From contig JAWLEB010000002.1 of assembly GCA_041686375.1 (NCBI GenBank), forward strand, positions 109,178 through 173,177: a stretch of 64,000 nt of DNA, in the 5' to 3' direction. Within the stretch, counting starts at the first letter, position 1. Each line of letters opens with the position of its first letter. Origin of the DNA: JAGXLC01 sp041686375. Its GTDB lineage: Bacteria; Bacteroidota; Bacteroidia; Bacteroidales; UBA12077. This document shows positions 18,862-28,325 of the stretch, one piece after another. The notes beneath the pieces were generated by a model. The model saw nothing but the letters and a program-made list of their open reading frames with translations, was not told the DNA's origin and searched no databases. A program made the position numbers and the translations under genes.

Positions 18862-20790
18862 CTACCTTACCCTATTTGGTTTTTCCAGACCATAACCGGA
18901 TACTTTGTCATCCCGTTTAAGGAGAAAAGCAAAGAACAGGCCAAAGACGCCAAGAAGTGACAACATCAACATTGAGTTGGTGTAATCTAGTGGTGTTACC
19001 ACTTCTGCACAATATTCATCACCATCGTCAAAATCAAAATATTCATAACGTGCTTGTTGTACAACTCCAACGCCCATATCTACAGGCATATTACCGGCTT
19101 CATCTGTCTTAACAGCCTGTTTCTCCTGATATACGACATCTTTATTATTCCAGTCATATACAGTTATCAACACATCAAATTTCTCGTTCTCAACCGGATC
19201 TCCATCTTCCTCATAAATATGATCATAATGATTTTCAGAATTTTCCATAGCTAGTGTATCATCCACAATAAGGGCTTTATCCTTATCCAGATTTTCAATC
19301 TTAATTCCGAGATCATTGTTATCCAGATCAAGCTTCGTAAATTTAGCACCCTCCAAAACATCATGATTTCCTAATTCAAGTTTATATTCTCCATTCTCAT
19401 CAGAATTAACCTTATGTATCGATTTCCAGAGAATTATGCCCTCACAGTCTCCTTCATGAATGATATATTTAATATTTAGCTCTTTATTTCGTCCTATGTC
19501 TTCACCGCTGCTATGGTATCTGCCAGTATAAAAGCCCTGTTCCTGTAAGTCTACAAATTGTGTATTGGTCATTTCAGTTTGATAATTTGGATTTGAAGAA
19601 TCCAAAACCACGCCGATTAGAATTGGCAATGCCCAGAGCCCAAGGTTTTGAACAGAAAACATAAAACCATACGCAGTTCCAATCTTATTTTCTCCCACAA
19701 TTTTGGTAACTGCGGGCCACATAGCTGCCGGAACAAGAGAGAAGGCAACGCCAAGAATAAAAATTGGAATCCAGGGGGTTATCATCGTCTTTGCAAACAT
19801 AAGGTGCGCTACTATTAACAAAAAGGAACCCAAATACATAAGGGTGGCACTTTTACCTTTATAGTCAGCTATCCAGCCAAATACCGGCGTCAAGACAATT
19901 GTACCAAACATTAATATTGAAGAGATGTTACCACTAATGCCCCTTGGTAATCCAAACTTATTCATTAATAAATCCGGTGCATATTTGACAAACGGGAAAA
20001 CAGCCGAATAAAAGGTAACACATAAAAGTGTAATAATGATGAAAGTCTTATTTGTCACCAAAAATCTAAGATCGCTCCATCTAAATTCATCCTCGGGATC
20101 ATGAGGGGTAGTCTCTTTGATTTGGCGATCAATTTTAATATCCAGTAACATGTAAATGATAAAGGTCAATAAGCCTATCCACAATAACATAGTTCCGAAC
20201 CAAATAGCATTAGTCCACTCAATTTGCGCAAGTTTTGGAGAAAGGGTAAGAGCCAGTGCAGTTCCTAAACGGCCAATAGCAACATTCAGACCAAGTGCTA
20301 AAGCTATTTCTTTTCCTTTAAACCATTTGACAATTACTTTAGAAAGCACAACAATACTTGTTTCAGCCCCCAGACCAAAAATGAAAAATCCAAGGCTCAT
20401 CATCTTCAAAGAAGGTGACACACCAGGCCAGAAGGAGGACATAAATTCATATCCAACGCCACCGGCAAGATAAGCATCAGAAGCTCCATAAGCAGTAAGG
20501 GCAGAACCTAAAGCCATAAACAAAATAAATACAAAACCTGTAATTCTGATACCGATTTTGTCAAGAATGATACCTCCCAGAACGGCCATTGCCAGGAATA
20601 CGTTCGGGAATGAATATGCCGACATAAATGTTCCATATTCTGAAGAGGTAAAGCCCAGATTATCCTGCATCAAATCTTTCAGAGGCGATAAAGCATCATA
20701 AAAATAATAGTTAAAAAACATTACGGCGCTTGATAGTAGTAACACCAACCACCGAGCAATCGCTGAATCTTTAATAGTTTTTGTTGCCAT
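18862..20790 (-). CDS. Major facilitator superfamily transporter with a large soluble insert
   Basis: 642 residues, against about 400-450 for a plain MFS carrier. The first ~395 residues carry eleven hydrophobic helices in MFS order, starting LVLLLSSAVMFFNYYFYD and including the loop motifs GGIILDKIGIR and GWIADYKGKS. Residues about 397-600 are a hydrophilic, acidic, beta-rich segment (for example DWNNKDVVYQEKQAV and YEYFDFDDGDEY). One last helix (NSMLMLSLLGVFGLFFAFLL) precedes a short tail. The insert should face the periplasm, between the last two helices. The substrate cannot be read from the sequence. The terminator at 18788-18834 ends this transcript. Confidence 0.85.
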   Translation of the reverse strand: MATKTIKDSAIARWLVLLLSSAVMFFNYYFYDALSPLKDLMQDNLGFTSSEYGTFMSAYSFPNVFLAMAVLGGIILDKIGIRITGFVFILFMALGSALTAYGASDAYLAGGVGYEFMSSFWPGVSPSLKMMSLGFFIFGLGAETSIVVLSKVIVKWFKGKEIALALGLNVAIGRLGTALALTLSPKLAQIEWTNAIWFGTMLLWIGLLTFIIYMLLDIKIDRQIKETTPHDPEDEFRWSDLRFLVTNKTFIIITLLCVTFYSAVFPFVKYAPDLLMNKFGLPRGISGNISSILMFGTIVLTPVFGWIADYKGKSATLMYLGSFLLIVAHLMFAKTMITPWIPIFILGVAFSLVPAAMWPAVTKIVGENKIGTAYGFMFSVQNLGLWALPILIGVVLDSSNPNYQTEMTNTQFVDLQEQGFYTGRYHSSGEDIGRNKELNIKYIIHEGDCEGIILWKSIHKVNSDENGEYKLELGNHDVLEGAKFTKLDLDNNDLGIKIENLDKDKALIVDDTLAMENSENHYDHIYEEDGDPVENEKFDVLITVYDWNNKDVVYQEKQAVKTDEAGNMPVDMGVGVVQQARYEYFDFDDGDEYCAEVVTPLDYTNSMLMLSLLGVFGLFFAFLLKRDDKVSGYGLEKPNRVR

Positions 20791-20873
20791 TTCTATATTT
20801 TTTGTTCAACCTATAATTTTCTCATGTCCAAAACTAAAATAATTCCTTAACTCAACAAACATTTTAAACAACA

Positions 20874-20903
20874 TAAAAAACAGATCTTATTTTAAAGACC
20901 TGT
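20874..20903 (-). terminator. Intrinsic terminator after the SPOR lipoprotein gene
   Basis: On the minus strand ACAGGTCTT pairs with AAGATCTGT (one G-U pair) around a 6-nt loop, followed directly by TTTTTT. It serves the leftward SPOR lipoprotein gene, whose stop is about 140 bp upstream on that strand. Confidence 0.7.
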
Positions 20904-21042
20904 CAAATTAATGGATACAGTAACATTTATATAATACATAATTTCCTATTTTTGTTTAAGCACCTGGTTGCTGGTTTTTCTGCCAAAACTAAAAATAAGT
21001 CTTAACGGTAGGAGCAAAGTAAAAAGTGATCTGATATTAACT

Positions 21043-21522
21043 CTAACTTTGAATATATATCCAGGCGGAGTCTTCCAGATCTTCCTGGATATCTTTCAAT
21101 GTCCTGGCTGCTGAATTCCAGTTACTATATGAGTCTATTGATATTAATTTAAACCCATAATCATTTTGCAGGATATTTGTTCTGAAGCCTCTATCTTGTA
21201 TATATTCGTTGTAAGAATTCAAGTATTCCTGATTTCTGAAACCGCCAACAATTATATGATATTTATTTCCTGACGTACTTGTGGTTGTTTTTTTACCAAC
21301 TTTTTCTCCTTCAATGGAATCCAATAGTCGGTTATGCGCTTGTCGCAGATGCTCTATTTCATTATGCAAGGTTCTGATAGAGTCTACATATTTTAGACTA
21401 TCCTTTCTTTTCTCCTGCAGAAGAGACTCATCAGCATTTGAGAATAAATTCTTGCTCCGGAAAAAGTCACATGAACTAAATGCCAGAAGCATCGCAATTG
21501 AAAGAAGTAAAAGTTGTCTCAT
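21043..21522 (-). CDS. SPOR-domain lipoprotein
   Basis: 159 residues from the ATG at 21522. This start is preferred to the in-frame one at 21552 because it opens a lipoprotein signal MRQLLLLSIAMLLAFSSC with the lipobox Cys at residue 18. A short coiled-coil segment (SLKYVDSIRTLHNEIEHLRQAHNRLLDSI) follows. The C-terminal 70 residues are a SPOR fold: YHIIVGGFRNQEYLNSYNEY and then FKLISIDSYSNWNSAARTL. SPOR domains bind denuded septal peptidoglycan, so a role at the division site or in the cell wall is likely. It stands alone between two longer intergenic regions. Confidence 0.8.
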   Translation of the reverse strand: MRQLLLLSIAMLLAFSSCDFFRSKNLFSNADESLLQEKRKDSLKYVDSIRTLHNEIEHLRQAHNRLLDSIEGEKVGKKTTTSTSGNKYHIIVGGFRNQEYLNSYNEYIQDRGFRTNILQNDYGFKLISIDSYSNWNSAARTLKDIQEDLEDSAWIYIQS

Positions 21523-21552
21523 TGTTTTATCTGTTTGGTTCGCTATATACAA

Positions 21553-21896
21553 ATATAATTAAATTATTGAACGTACACACTAAAAAATAATGAAGAACCT
21601 TACAATCTATGCTACATATGATTTAAAATCAAATTTAAAATACTGATTTTTATGCATTTAAACGATTTATCAATTATAAACCATTAAATTTGAATAAAAT
21701 CAGATTATTAGTTTTATTTTCTTTGGTTTACTACCAGAAGTGTCAACATTATCAGAATTTACGTTACATGAAACCCTCATGAAGTGTCTACCGAAGATGG
21801 GGCTTTATATATAGGCCTTCAGTCTAAGATAGTGGATGAGGGTTTCTTTTTTAGATTTTTATATATTTGGAGTTTATATCAACAAAGTTAAATTCT
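21553..21896. other. Intergenic region with inverted repeat element
   Basis: About 340 bp between divergent genes. It contains the inverted repeat at 21768-21846 (separate entry) and a probable promoter for the acyl-CoA synthetase gene: a TATATTTG box at 21862-21869 that fits the Bacteroidota -7 consensus TAnnTTTG. I see no gene in it. Confidence 0.5.
21768..21846. repeat. Inverted repeat sharing the GAAACCCTCAT end of the dispersed repeats
   Basis: GAAACCCTCAT at 21770-21780 is mirrored by ATGAGGGTTTC at 21836-21846, enclosing 55 bp with a smaller inner dyad GGCTTTATATATAGGCC. The same GAAACCCTCAT word begins both copies of the dispersed repeat at 4149-4260 and 28807-28920. The right arm, read on the minus strand, continues CCAC as in copy A. 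It may be a related element with two ends. Confidence 0.55.
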
Positions 21897-23798
21897 ATGG
21901 ACACATTAATAGAACTGTTTGAGAACAAAGTAAACCAATACGGGAGCAACCCACTCCTATGGGAAAAAAAAGACGGCGCATATAAAAGCATGTCTTATCG
22001 CGAAACCCGGGATAAAGTACATCGATTTTCTGCAGGGTTAATGAATCTAGGAATAAAAAAAGGTGACCGCGTAGCTCTACTATCTGAAGGCAGAAATGAC
22101 TGGGTGATAAGTGAACTGGGAATATTATACACAGGAGCTATTAATGTGCCATTATCCGTTAAATTGGATGCTACTACTGAGCTGCGTTTCCGCCTGGCAC
22201 ATTCCGGTGCCAGAATGATAATCGTATCAGGAAACCATGCATGGAAACTTGACAAAATCAAAAACGATCTCCCCGATCTTGAACATATCATATATTTAGA
22301 TCCGCTGGACAACTATAACAATTCTGAGTTACCAAAAGAAGAAGTATATAATCTTGGAGAAAACTACCTTAAAACAAATAAAAAAGATTTTGAGCAGCGC
22401 CAGCAGTCCATCACCGGCAAGGATTATGCAAATATTAGTTATACATCAGGAACTACAGCCGATCCAAAAGGGATTATTCTTTCACACAGAAATTACACTG
22501 CCAATGTAGAACAAGCGCTATCGCTAATGAACATACCGGAATGGTTTAAAACACTTTTGATTTTACCACTCGACCACTCTTTTGCTCATACCGCAGGGAT
22601 TTACAGCTTCATTGCCAGTGGAGCAAGTTTAGGTATGGTGGAAGTTGGTAAAAATCAAATGGAAACGTTAAAGAATATTCCAAAAAATATAAAAGAATTT
22701 AAGCCCACCCTTTTATTATCTGTTCCATCACTTGCCAAAAATTTCAGAAAAAATATTGAGAAAAAAATTGCAGAAAAAGGACCAAAAGCTGAAAAGCTAT
22801 TTAATAAAGCCCTTAAAACCGCATATACCTATAACAAAGAAGGTTACAACAAAGGCAGGGGCTTACAATTTCTCAAGAAACCATTATTAAATCTGTACGA
22901 CAAGATTTTATTCAGCAAGGTACGGGAAGGATTCGGTGGTGAACTTAAATTTTTTATTGGAGGAGGAGCTCTGCTGGATATTGAACTACAACGGTTTTTT
23001 TATGCTATAGGCATTCCCATGTTCCAGGGATATGGATTATCAGAAACTGCCCCGATAATCTCATCCAATGTACCACAAAAACACAAATTAGGGTCTTCAG
23101 GTTTCCTGGTAAAAAATATTGAAGTAAAAATCTGTGATGAAAATGGCAAAGAAGTTTCATTAGGAAATCAGGGAGAAATAGTAGTAAAAGGAGAAAACGT
23201 AATGGTTGGCTACTGGAAAAATGAAAAAGCCACGGCAGAAAGTATTAAAGATGGGTGGTTCTACACTGGTGATTTAGGATATTTTGACAAAGATGGTTTT
23301 CTATATGTTTTAGGAAGATATAAAAGTCTCTTAATTGCTAATGACGGCGAAAAATATAGCCCGGAAGCTATTGAAGAAGCGCTTATAGAAAATTCACCAT
23401 ACATTGAACAATGCATGCTTCATAATAATCAGAGCCCTTATACTGTAGGATTGATAGTCCCCAACAAAGAAGCTTTAAAAACTTATGCTGAAAACAATAA
23501 CATTTCCCTGAAAACAGAAGAAGGCCAGGATGCTATACTACAATTAATTCAAAATGAAGTTAATAAATTTAAAACTGGTGGAAAGCACGAAAATCAATTC
23601 CCCGACCGTTGGCTTCCTTCAGCAATTGCTGTATTAGGCGAGGGTTTTACGGAAGAAAATAAAATGATGAACAGTACTTTAAAAATTGTACGCAGAAACA
23701 TAGAGAAATACTATGCTGACAGGATAGAATATCTTTATAAGCCCGAAGGTAAAAACATTATTAATCAAAAAAACAGAAATATTATCCATAAATTTTAA
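21897..23798 (+). CDS. Long-chain acyl-CoA synthetase (AMP-forming)
   Basis: About 633 residues of an ANL-superfamily ligase that activates a fatty acid to acyl-AMP and then acyl-CoA. The P-loop is ISYTSGTTADPKGIILSH near residue 185. Other motifs are GYGLSETAP, GWFYTGDLGYFDKDGFLYVLGR and a C-terminal domain with NDGEKYSPEAIE in place of the usual catalytic-Lys-region sequence. The start is placed at the ATG at 21897. An in-frame TTG at 21867 would lie inside the probable promoter box TATATTTG (21862-21869). The 3' end overlaps the convergent DUF2007 gene by four bases. A second such ligase is at 38654-40223. Confidence 0.9.
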   Translation: MDTLIELFENKVNQYGSNPLLWEKKDGAYKSMSYRETRDKVHRFSAGLMNLGIKKGDRVALLSEGRNDWVISELGILYTGAINVPLSVKLDATTELRFRLAHSGARMIIVSGNHAWKLDKIKNDLPDLEHIIYLDPLDNYNNSELPKEEVYNLGENYLKTNKKDFEQRQQSITGKDYANISYTSGTTADPKGIILSHRNYTANVEQALSLMNIPEWFKTLLILPLDHSFAHTAGIYSFIASGASLGMVEVGKNQMETLKNIPKNIKEFKPTLLLSVPSLAKNFRKNIEKKIAEKGPKAEKLFNKALKTAYTYNKEGYNKGRGLQFLKKPLLNLYDKILFSKVREGFGGELKFFIGGGALLDIELQRFFYAIGIPMFQGYGLSETAPIISSNVPQKHKLGSSGFLVKNIEVKICDENGKEVSLGNQGEIVVKGENVMVGYWKNEKATAESIKDGWFYTGDLGYFDKDGFLYVLGRYKSLLIANDGEKYSPEAIEEALIENSPYIEQCMLHNNQSPYTVGLIVPNKEALKTYAENNNISLKTEEGQDAILQLIQNEVNKFKTGGKHENQFPDRWLPSAIAVLGEGFTEENKMMNSTLKIVRRNIEKYYADRIEYLYKPEGKNIINQKNRNIIHKF

Positions 23799-24043
23799 AT
23801 ATCATCAGGGAGAGATTCTATATAGCGTTTCAGAAGAATATTGGCTTCCATAAAATCTTTTTTCTTAACGAATAAGCTTGTGCCGCTATCAGGCAGAGCA
23901 GCACCGAATCCGGCCAGGTTTCCTGAGTGATGATCATTACGTATGAAAGCAGCAATGCCATTCTCCTCAAGAAACTCTTTAATAAAAATAGCATTGATCT
24001 GCGATCCTGTATACAGATGAATTAATTGATCTTCTGTACCCAT
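23795..24043 (-). CDS. DUF2007-type putative signal-transducing protein
   Basis: 82 residues matching the small DUF2007 family: LIHLYTGSQINAIFIKEFLEENGIAAFIRND, then a Gly-rich turn and FVKKKDFMEANILLKRYIES. Members resemble PII-like or ACT-like small folds, but their role is not established. It is the last of a leftward run after the asparaginase gene (41 bp), and its 3' end overlaps the acyl-CoA synthetase gene by four bases. Confidence 0.75.
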   Translation of the reverse strand: MGTEDQLIHLYTGSQINAIFIKEFLEENGIAAFIRNDHHSGNLAGFGAALPDSGTSLFVKKKDFMEANILLKRYIESLPDDI

Positions 24044-24083
24044 AACTAATCAACCTGTTGTTCTTATCATAAACTTTATGCTA

Positions 24084-25100
24084 TCAAATAGTGACATTGG
24101 GTCTAATTTGAAAAGCTGGTTTTATTTGCCCCACTATAGTCTTAACATCATTATAATTGTTCATCACACGGTACTTTCCCAATGCTTCTATTTCATCATT
24201 GTTCAATACCTCAATTTCTTCTAGGACTTTCATTACCACTGGCGGTAATACATCAATTAACCCATCTTCTATCTTCACTGCAATCCCCATTCCTTTATCT
24301 TTAATACCCACACAATAAACCCCTTCTGCACCGATTTTACCAATCAATTTGCCCTCTGTACTATGAATCAAATCTGTACAAAATCCATCAGTACCAGCAA
24401 TCATAAAAGGATTTTCTACCATGGCGTCAAAAATTTTGTTAGCTGCCATCTGCAGGTCATTATTCATATATTTGGGATCCGTCAAATTTGCAAATCCCTG
24501 TGCCATGTTATACAGTGGCATAGCATGAACCGGTAAGGAACATCCATCAATACCAATGGTAATTTTATTCTTTTGATAATGGGTCATTTCACTTATAATT
24601 TCCAGAATTTCCCTATTTGCAGGGTGATTTTCAGAAATATAATTTTTTAGCGAATAATTATTATGTCGGCAAACCGCCAGGACTCCAGCATGCTTACCGG
24701 AACAATCATTAAATAAAGCATTATCTTTCATATTTCTCCAGGCATATTCAAAGGCTATTTTTTTACTTAATGGTCCAGATTTGCCAGTAAGCAAATCCTC
24801 TTCACCAAGGTTTATTTTATCAAGAATCTGCCGGACAACCCGTAAGTGATCCGCTTCAGCATAATGAGAAGCACACATTATTGCCAATTCCTCATTTGTG
24901 AAATTAAACCTCTGCGCTGCACCGCTAAGGATTATATTCATGGCCTGCAAAGGCTTGGCAGCACTGCGCATATAAGTATATTTACTTGCCTCACCAACGT
25001 AATGAAGTAATCTTCCCTTCAAATCCACTATAGCAATGTCTCCCCTGTGTATACGTTCAACCACTTCTCCCCTGGTAACCTCTATAAGTATTTCGCTCAT
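24084..25100 (-). CDS. L-asparaginase II family protein
   Basis: 338 residues of the Asparaginase_II family (Rhizobium etli thermolabile asparaginase type), unrelated to the AnsA/AnsB fold. Family signatures are EVTRGEVVERIHRGDIAIVD at the start, YMRSAAKPLQA, IMCASHYAEADHL, FNDCSGKHAGVLAVCR and IGIDGCSLPVHAMPL. It should hydrolyse asparagine to aspartate and ammonia, the reverse of what AsnA (41307-42344) makes. It lies 31 bp downstream of ppk on the same strand. Confidence 0.85.
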   Translation of the reverse strand: MSEILIEVTRGEVVERIHRGDIAIVDLKGRLLHYVGEASKYTYMRSAAKPLQAMNIILSGAAQRFNFTNEELAIMCASHYAEADHLRVVRQILDKINLGEEDLLTGKSGPLSKKIAFEYAWRNMKDNALFNDCSGKHAGVLAVCRHNNYSLKNYISENHPANREILEIISEMTHYQKNKITIGIDGCSLPVHAMPLYNMAQGFANLTDPKYMNNDLQMAANKIFDAMVENPFMIAGTDGFCTDLIHSTEGKLIGKIGAEGVYCVGIKDKGMGIAVKIEDGLIDVLPPVVMKVLEEIEVLNNDEIEALGKYRVMNNYNDVKTIVGQIKPAFQIRPNVTI

Positions 25101-25131
25101 AATAACTTAATTATAAATGGGTTAGTTTATA

Positions 25132-27216
25132 TTATAAATTATGCTTTTTACTGATATAATGGTAACGTTTCTTCAAATAATGATAGAATTCATCCTGAGC
25201 TCTTACAGGTCTTTCATTATTATGAACATATTTATTGTCTTGTTTATCATCCAGTATTCTTGCTTTAACGTTATCTTTCCATTGGATATCCAACATTTGT
25301 TTTAATTCTCTTTTTACCTCAGGATCATAAATCGGAGCTGTCACTTCTATTCTTCTGTCAAGGTTTCTCACCATCCAATCTGTCGATGAGATATACATCG
25401 ATTCCCGGCCACCATCATAGAAATAGAAAATTCTGGAATGTTCCAGGAATTTATCTACAATACTTATGGCTTCAATGTTTGTACTTAACCCTTTTATTCC
25501 GGGCTTAATAGAGCACACACCTCTGATTATAAGTTTTATCTTCACACCCGTCTGACTAGCCTCGTATAATTTATCCATCATTTCCTCATCCACCAGGTTA
25601 TTCATTTTAATAATCATCAATGCTTTCTTTCCCTTCTTAGCATTATTAATTTCTGCATTGATATGATATAGAAAATGTTGCCTGGTAGCAAAAGGAGATA
25701 AAATAATATGGTTAAAAATGTGCTGTTTATAATTTTTATCAAAAAATTCAAAAACTTTTACCACATCGCTTGTAATTTTTGTATTATAAGTAAAAAATCC
25801 TTCATCGCAGTAAATTTGAGCTGTTCGTTCCTGAAAATTCCCTGTTCCAATATAGGCATAGTGTTCATCTCCCCTTCCTTCCTTGCGGGTAACCAGCAGC
25901 AATTTAGAATGAATCTTTAAATCCGCAATGCCATGAATCACTTTTGCTCCTACCTCCTGAAGACGGTTCGACCAATAAATATTGGCTTTTTCATCGAACC
26001 GGGCCTGAAGTTCTATAACGACAACAACTTTCTTTCCATTCCTTGCTGCATTTATAAGAGAATTGATGATAACCGATTTTTTAGCCACCCTGTAAAGTGT
26101 AATCTGTATAGTTGTTACATTTGGATCTATAGCACATTCGCGGAGCATATCTACTAAGTAACGAAAAGATTGATAAGGATAATGAAGAATATGATCACGC
26201 TTTTTTATTTCCTGTAATATACTGTGGTGCCGTTTAAAAAACATAGCTGGCACTGGAGGCTTAGTTTTATTTTCTAGACTAGATGGGCCTATATTTGGAA
26301 AATCAATAAAATCTTTAAAATTATGATATCTACCACCTGCAATAACATTATCTTCTTTCGTAAATCTCATTCTTCGTTTAAAATATTCCAGTAGATCCTG
26401 CGGCATCGCAGAATCATAAACAAAACGTACAGGCTGACCTCTTTTTCTTTTTTCCAGACTCAGTGAAATTTTCTCCATAAAACTCTTCGAAATGTCATCG
26501 TCAATATCTAGTTCTGCATCTCTTGTAATTTTTATGGTATATGCTTCAATCTTATCATAATTAAAAAAAGAAAAAATATCATTTAAGCAATACCTTACAA
26601 TATCATCAAGAATTATGATATACTTTTTTTTATTAACCTGTGGCAATACAACAAAACGCGGTAGTATTTCCGTTGCCAGATCCAGCAGAGCATACTGCGG
26701 TTTAGACTGATTTTTATAATTTGTTAATTTTACAGCAAAATAAATAGGTTTATCCCGTAAATAAGGAAATTGTTTAGCTTGTTGCAACATTATGGGCACA
26801 AGAATAGGTCGTATTTTTTCATGATAAAATTTTTCCACAAACTCACCTTGTTCTTTATTCAACTGGGTTTCATTAACAACATAGATATCATATTTTCCCA
26901 ATTCATCAATCAGTTCAGTATAAATTTTTTCAAATTTTTCCTGTTGTTTAACCACCGTTTCCTGTATTTCTCTCAACAACTCATGCGGTGTTTTTCCACC
27001 TAATAATTTCTTCTTTTCTCTTATAGCCGCTATCCTTCTGACAGTAGCTACACGAATACTAAAAAATTCATCCCTGTTATTTGAGAAAATTCCCAAAAAC
27101 CGGATTCTCTGAACCAGCGGATTGGTTGAATCTGCAGCCTCCTGCAATACTCTCTCATTAAACGAAAGCCAACTAATCTCCCTGTTAATAAATCTTTTCT
27201 CTGAGTTTTGAAGCAT
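25132..27216 (-). CDS. ppk: Polyphosphate kinase 1
   Basis: 694 residues, the normal PPK1 length. It reversibly polymerises the gamma-phosphate of ATP into polyphosphate. The N-terminal helical domain has FINREISWLSFNERVLQEA and NNRDEFFSIRVATVRR. The phospholipase D-like core has VVIELQARFDEKANI and the catalytic His in GIADLKIHSKLLLVTR. A second conserved His follows in FLEHSRIFYFYDGG, and the C-terminus has STDWMVRNLDRRIEVTAPI. Stringent response (rel at 13534) and polyphosphate are functionally linked in other bacteria, but nothing in the sequence ties the two genes here. Confidence 0.96.
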   Translation of the reverse strand: MLQNSEKRFINREISWLSFNERVLQEAADSTNPLVQRIRFLGIFSNNRDEFFSIRVATVRRIAAIREKKKLLGGKTPHELLREIQETVVKQQEKFEKIYTELIDELGKYDIYVVNETQLNKEQGEFVEKFYHEKIRPILVPIMLQQAKQFPYLRDKPIYFAVKLTNYKNQSKPQYALLDLATEILPRFVVLPQVNKKKYIIILDDIVRYCLNDIFSFFNYDKIEAYTIKITRDAELDIDDDISKSFMEKISLSLEKRKRGQPVRFVYDSAMPQDLLEYFKRRMRFTKEDNVIAGGRYHNFKDFIDFPNIGPSSLENKTKPPVPAMFFKRHHSILQEIKKRDHILHYPYQSFRYLVDMLRECAIDPNVTTIQITLYRVAKKSVIINSLINAARNGKKVVVVIELQARFDEKANIYWSNRLQEVGAKVIHGIADLKIHSKLLLVTRKEGRGDEHYAYIGTGNFQERTAQIYCDEGFFTYNTKITSDVVKVFEFFDKNYKQHIFNHIILSPFATRQHFLYHINAEINNAKKGKKALMIIKMNNLVDEEMMDKLYEASQTGVKIKLIIRGVCSIKPGIKGLSTNIEAISIVDKFLEHSRIFYFYDGGRESMYISSTDWMVRNLDRRIEVTAPIYDPEVKRELKQMLDIQWKDNVKARILDDKQDNKYVHNNERPVRAQDEFYHYLKKRYHYISKKHNL

Positions 27217-27388
27217 TATATTTTTATTTTACCAACGTGCAATAAGCATAATTAATTTCAAATATATAAAATACTACAGTTTATATTAGCAATCATGAGC
27301 TTAAAACAAAGAAATCAGTATTGAATTCTAAGAAATACAAACTTATAAAAAGTTAATATAAGGGGTTTTACAACTGTATATTGCAGTT

Positions 27389-28090
27389 TTAAAAATCAAG
27401 GTTTTTTAAAGAATAAATCTTATGGGAATCCAAATCAATAGCGGTAAGATTTCCCGTTCCCGGGTAACCCTTATAAACACAACCAGTATCTATGTTAATC
27501 TGGGACTCCACCAGTGCAAAATTATCCCGCTCAATATTAGCAAGGGGTGTTGGCGTATGTCCATGTACTATAATTCTTCCATCTGATTTTTTCATATCAT
27601 TTTTACAATCTCTGCACCATACCATAGATCTGTAATCTGTAAAGGGATTATCATCCTCAAAATTAATTCCGGCATGGACAATAATATAATCATCCAGTAG
27701 CACATAATAGGGTAATTCTTTCAAAAAACTTAAATGACTTTCAGGCAATTCATTCATACAAGCGCTGCCCAATACAGAATATGACTCAATATTATAACTA
27801 AGTAAAGTCTTTTCAGCGCCATTCATCATCCATAACATAAAATTATCGGGGGATTGATTGGTATACGCATCTATTAACATTTCTTCATGATTTCCACGAA
27901 CAGGAAAAACGGAATATCCTTCATCTATCAAATTAATGATATAATCCAACACACTTTTACTATCGGGGCCACGGTCAACATAGTCACCCACCAGATACAA
28001 TTTATCGTCTTTGCTAAGCTGAATGATTTCCTCAACCAACTTTTTAAACGTCTTGTAACAACCATGTATATCACCAACTACAAATCTCAT
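27389..28090 (-). CDS. Serine/threonine-type metallophosphoesterase
   Basis: 233 residues with the full phosphoprotein phosphatase metal-site series: GDIHGCY at the start, GDYVDRGPDS, RGNHEEM, then VHAGI and HGHTPTP. The two-metal active site is complete. It belongs to the PrpA/PrpE/ApaH-like bacterial group, which includes protein phosphatases and dinucleoside tetraphosphatases. Which of these it is cannot be decided from sequence. The MITE-like element at 28138-28273 lies directly upstream of its start and separates it from the divergent GNAT gene. Confidence 0.88.
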   Translation of the reverse strand: MRFVVGDIHGCYKTFKKLVEEIIQLSKDDKLYLVGDYVDRGPDSKSVLDYIINLIDEGYSVFPVRGNHEEMLIDAYTNQSPDNFMLWMMNGAEKTLLSYNIESYSVLGSACMNELPESHLSFLKELPYYVLLDDYIIVHAGINFEDDNPFTDYRSMVWCRDCKNDMKKSDGRIIVHGHTPTPLANIERDNFALVESQINIDTGCVYKGYPGTGNLTAIDLDSHKIYSLKNLDF

Positions 28091-28137
28091 AAAAGCTAAT
28101 ATTGCTAAACAAACATTTTACCCAAAATTAAAAATTT

Positions 28138-28273
28138 TAAGAAACTGTTTTGATTTTGTCCTACTTTAACAAATTAGTTTTATTTATAGCCCCTTTAGGA
28201 CAGGGCTATGCAAAATATCATCTTCAAAATTTGGTAAAGCAAAATTTCTAAAAGAAATCAAAACAGTTTCTAA
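28138..28273. mobile_element. MITE-like non-autonomous element
   Basis: A 130-bp segment bounded by perfect 16-bp terminal inverted repeats, GAAACTGTTTTGATTT at 28141-28156 and its complement at 28255-28270. Each end is flanked by TAA (28138-28140 and 28271-28273), a possible 3-bp target duplication. Inside is a further dyad, TAGCCC (28187-28192) with GGGCTA (28203-28208). There is no coding capacity. It sits in the divergent region between the phosphatase and GNAT genes, where it could affect both promoters. No second copy is visible in the window. Confidence 0.6.
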
Positions 28274-28325
28274 ATTTATTCTAATTATATTATTTTAGTG
28301 CACTACTCAATTTATAAACTAAAAA

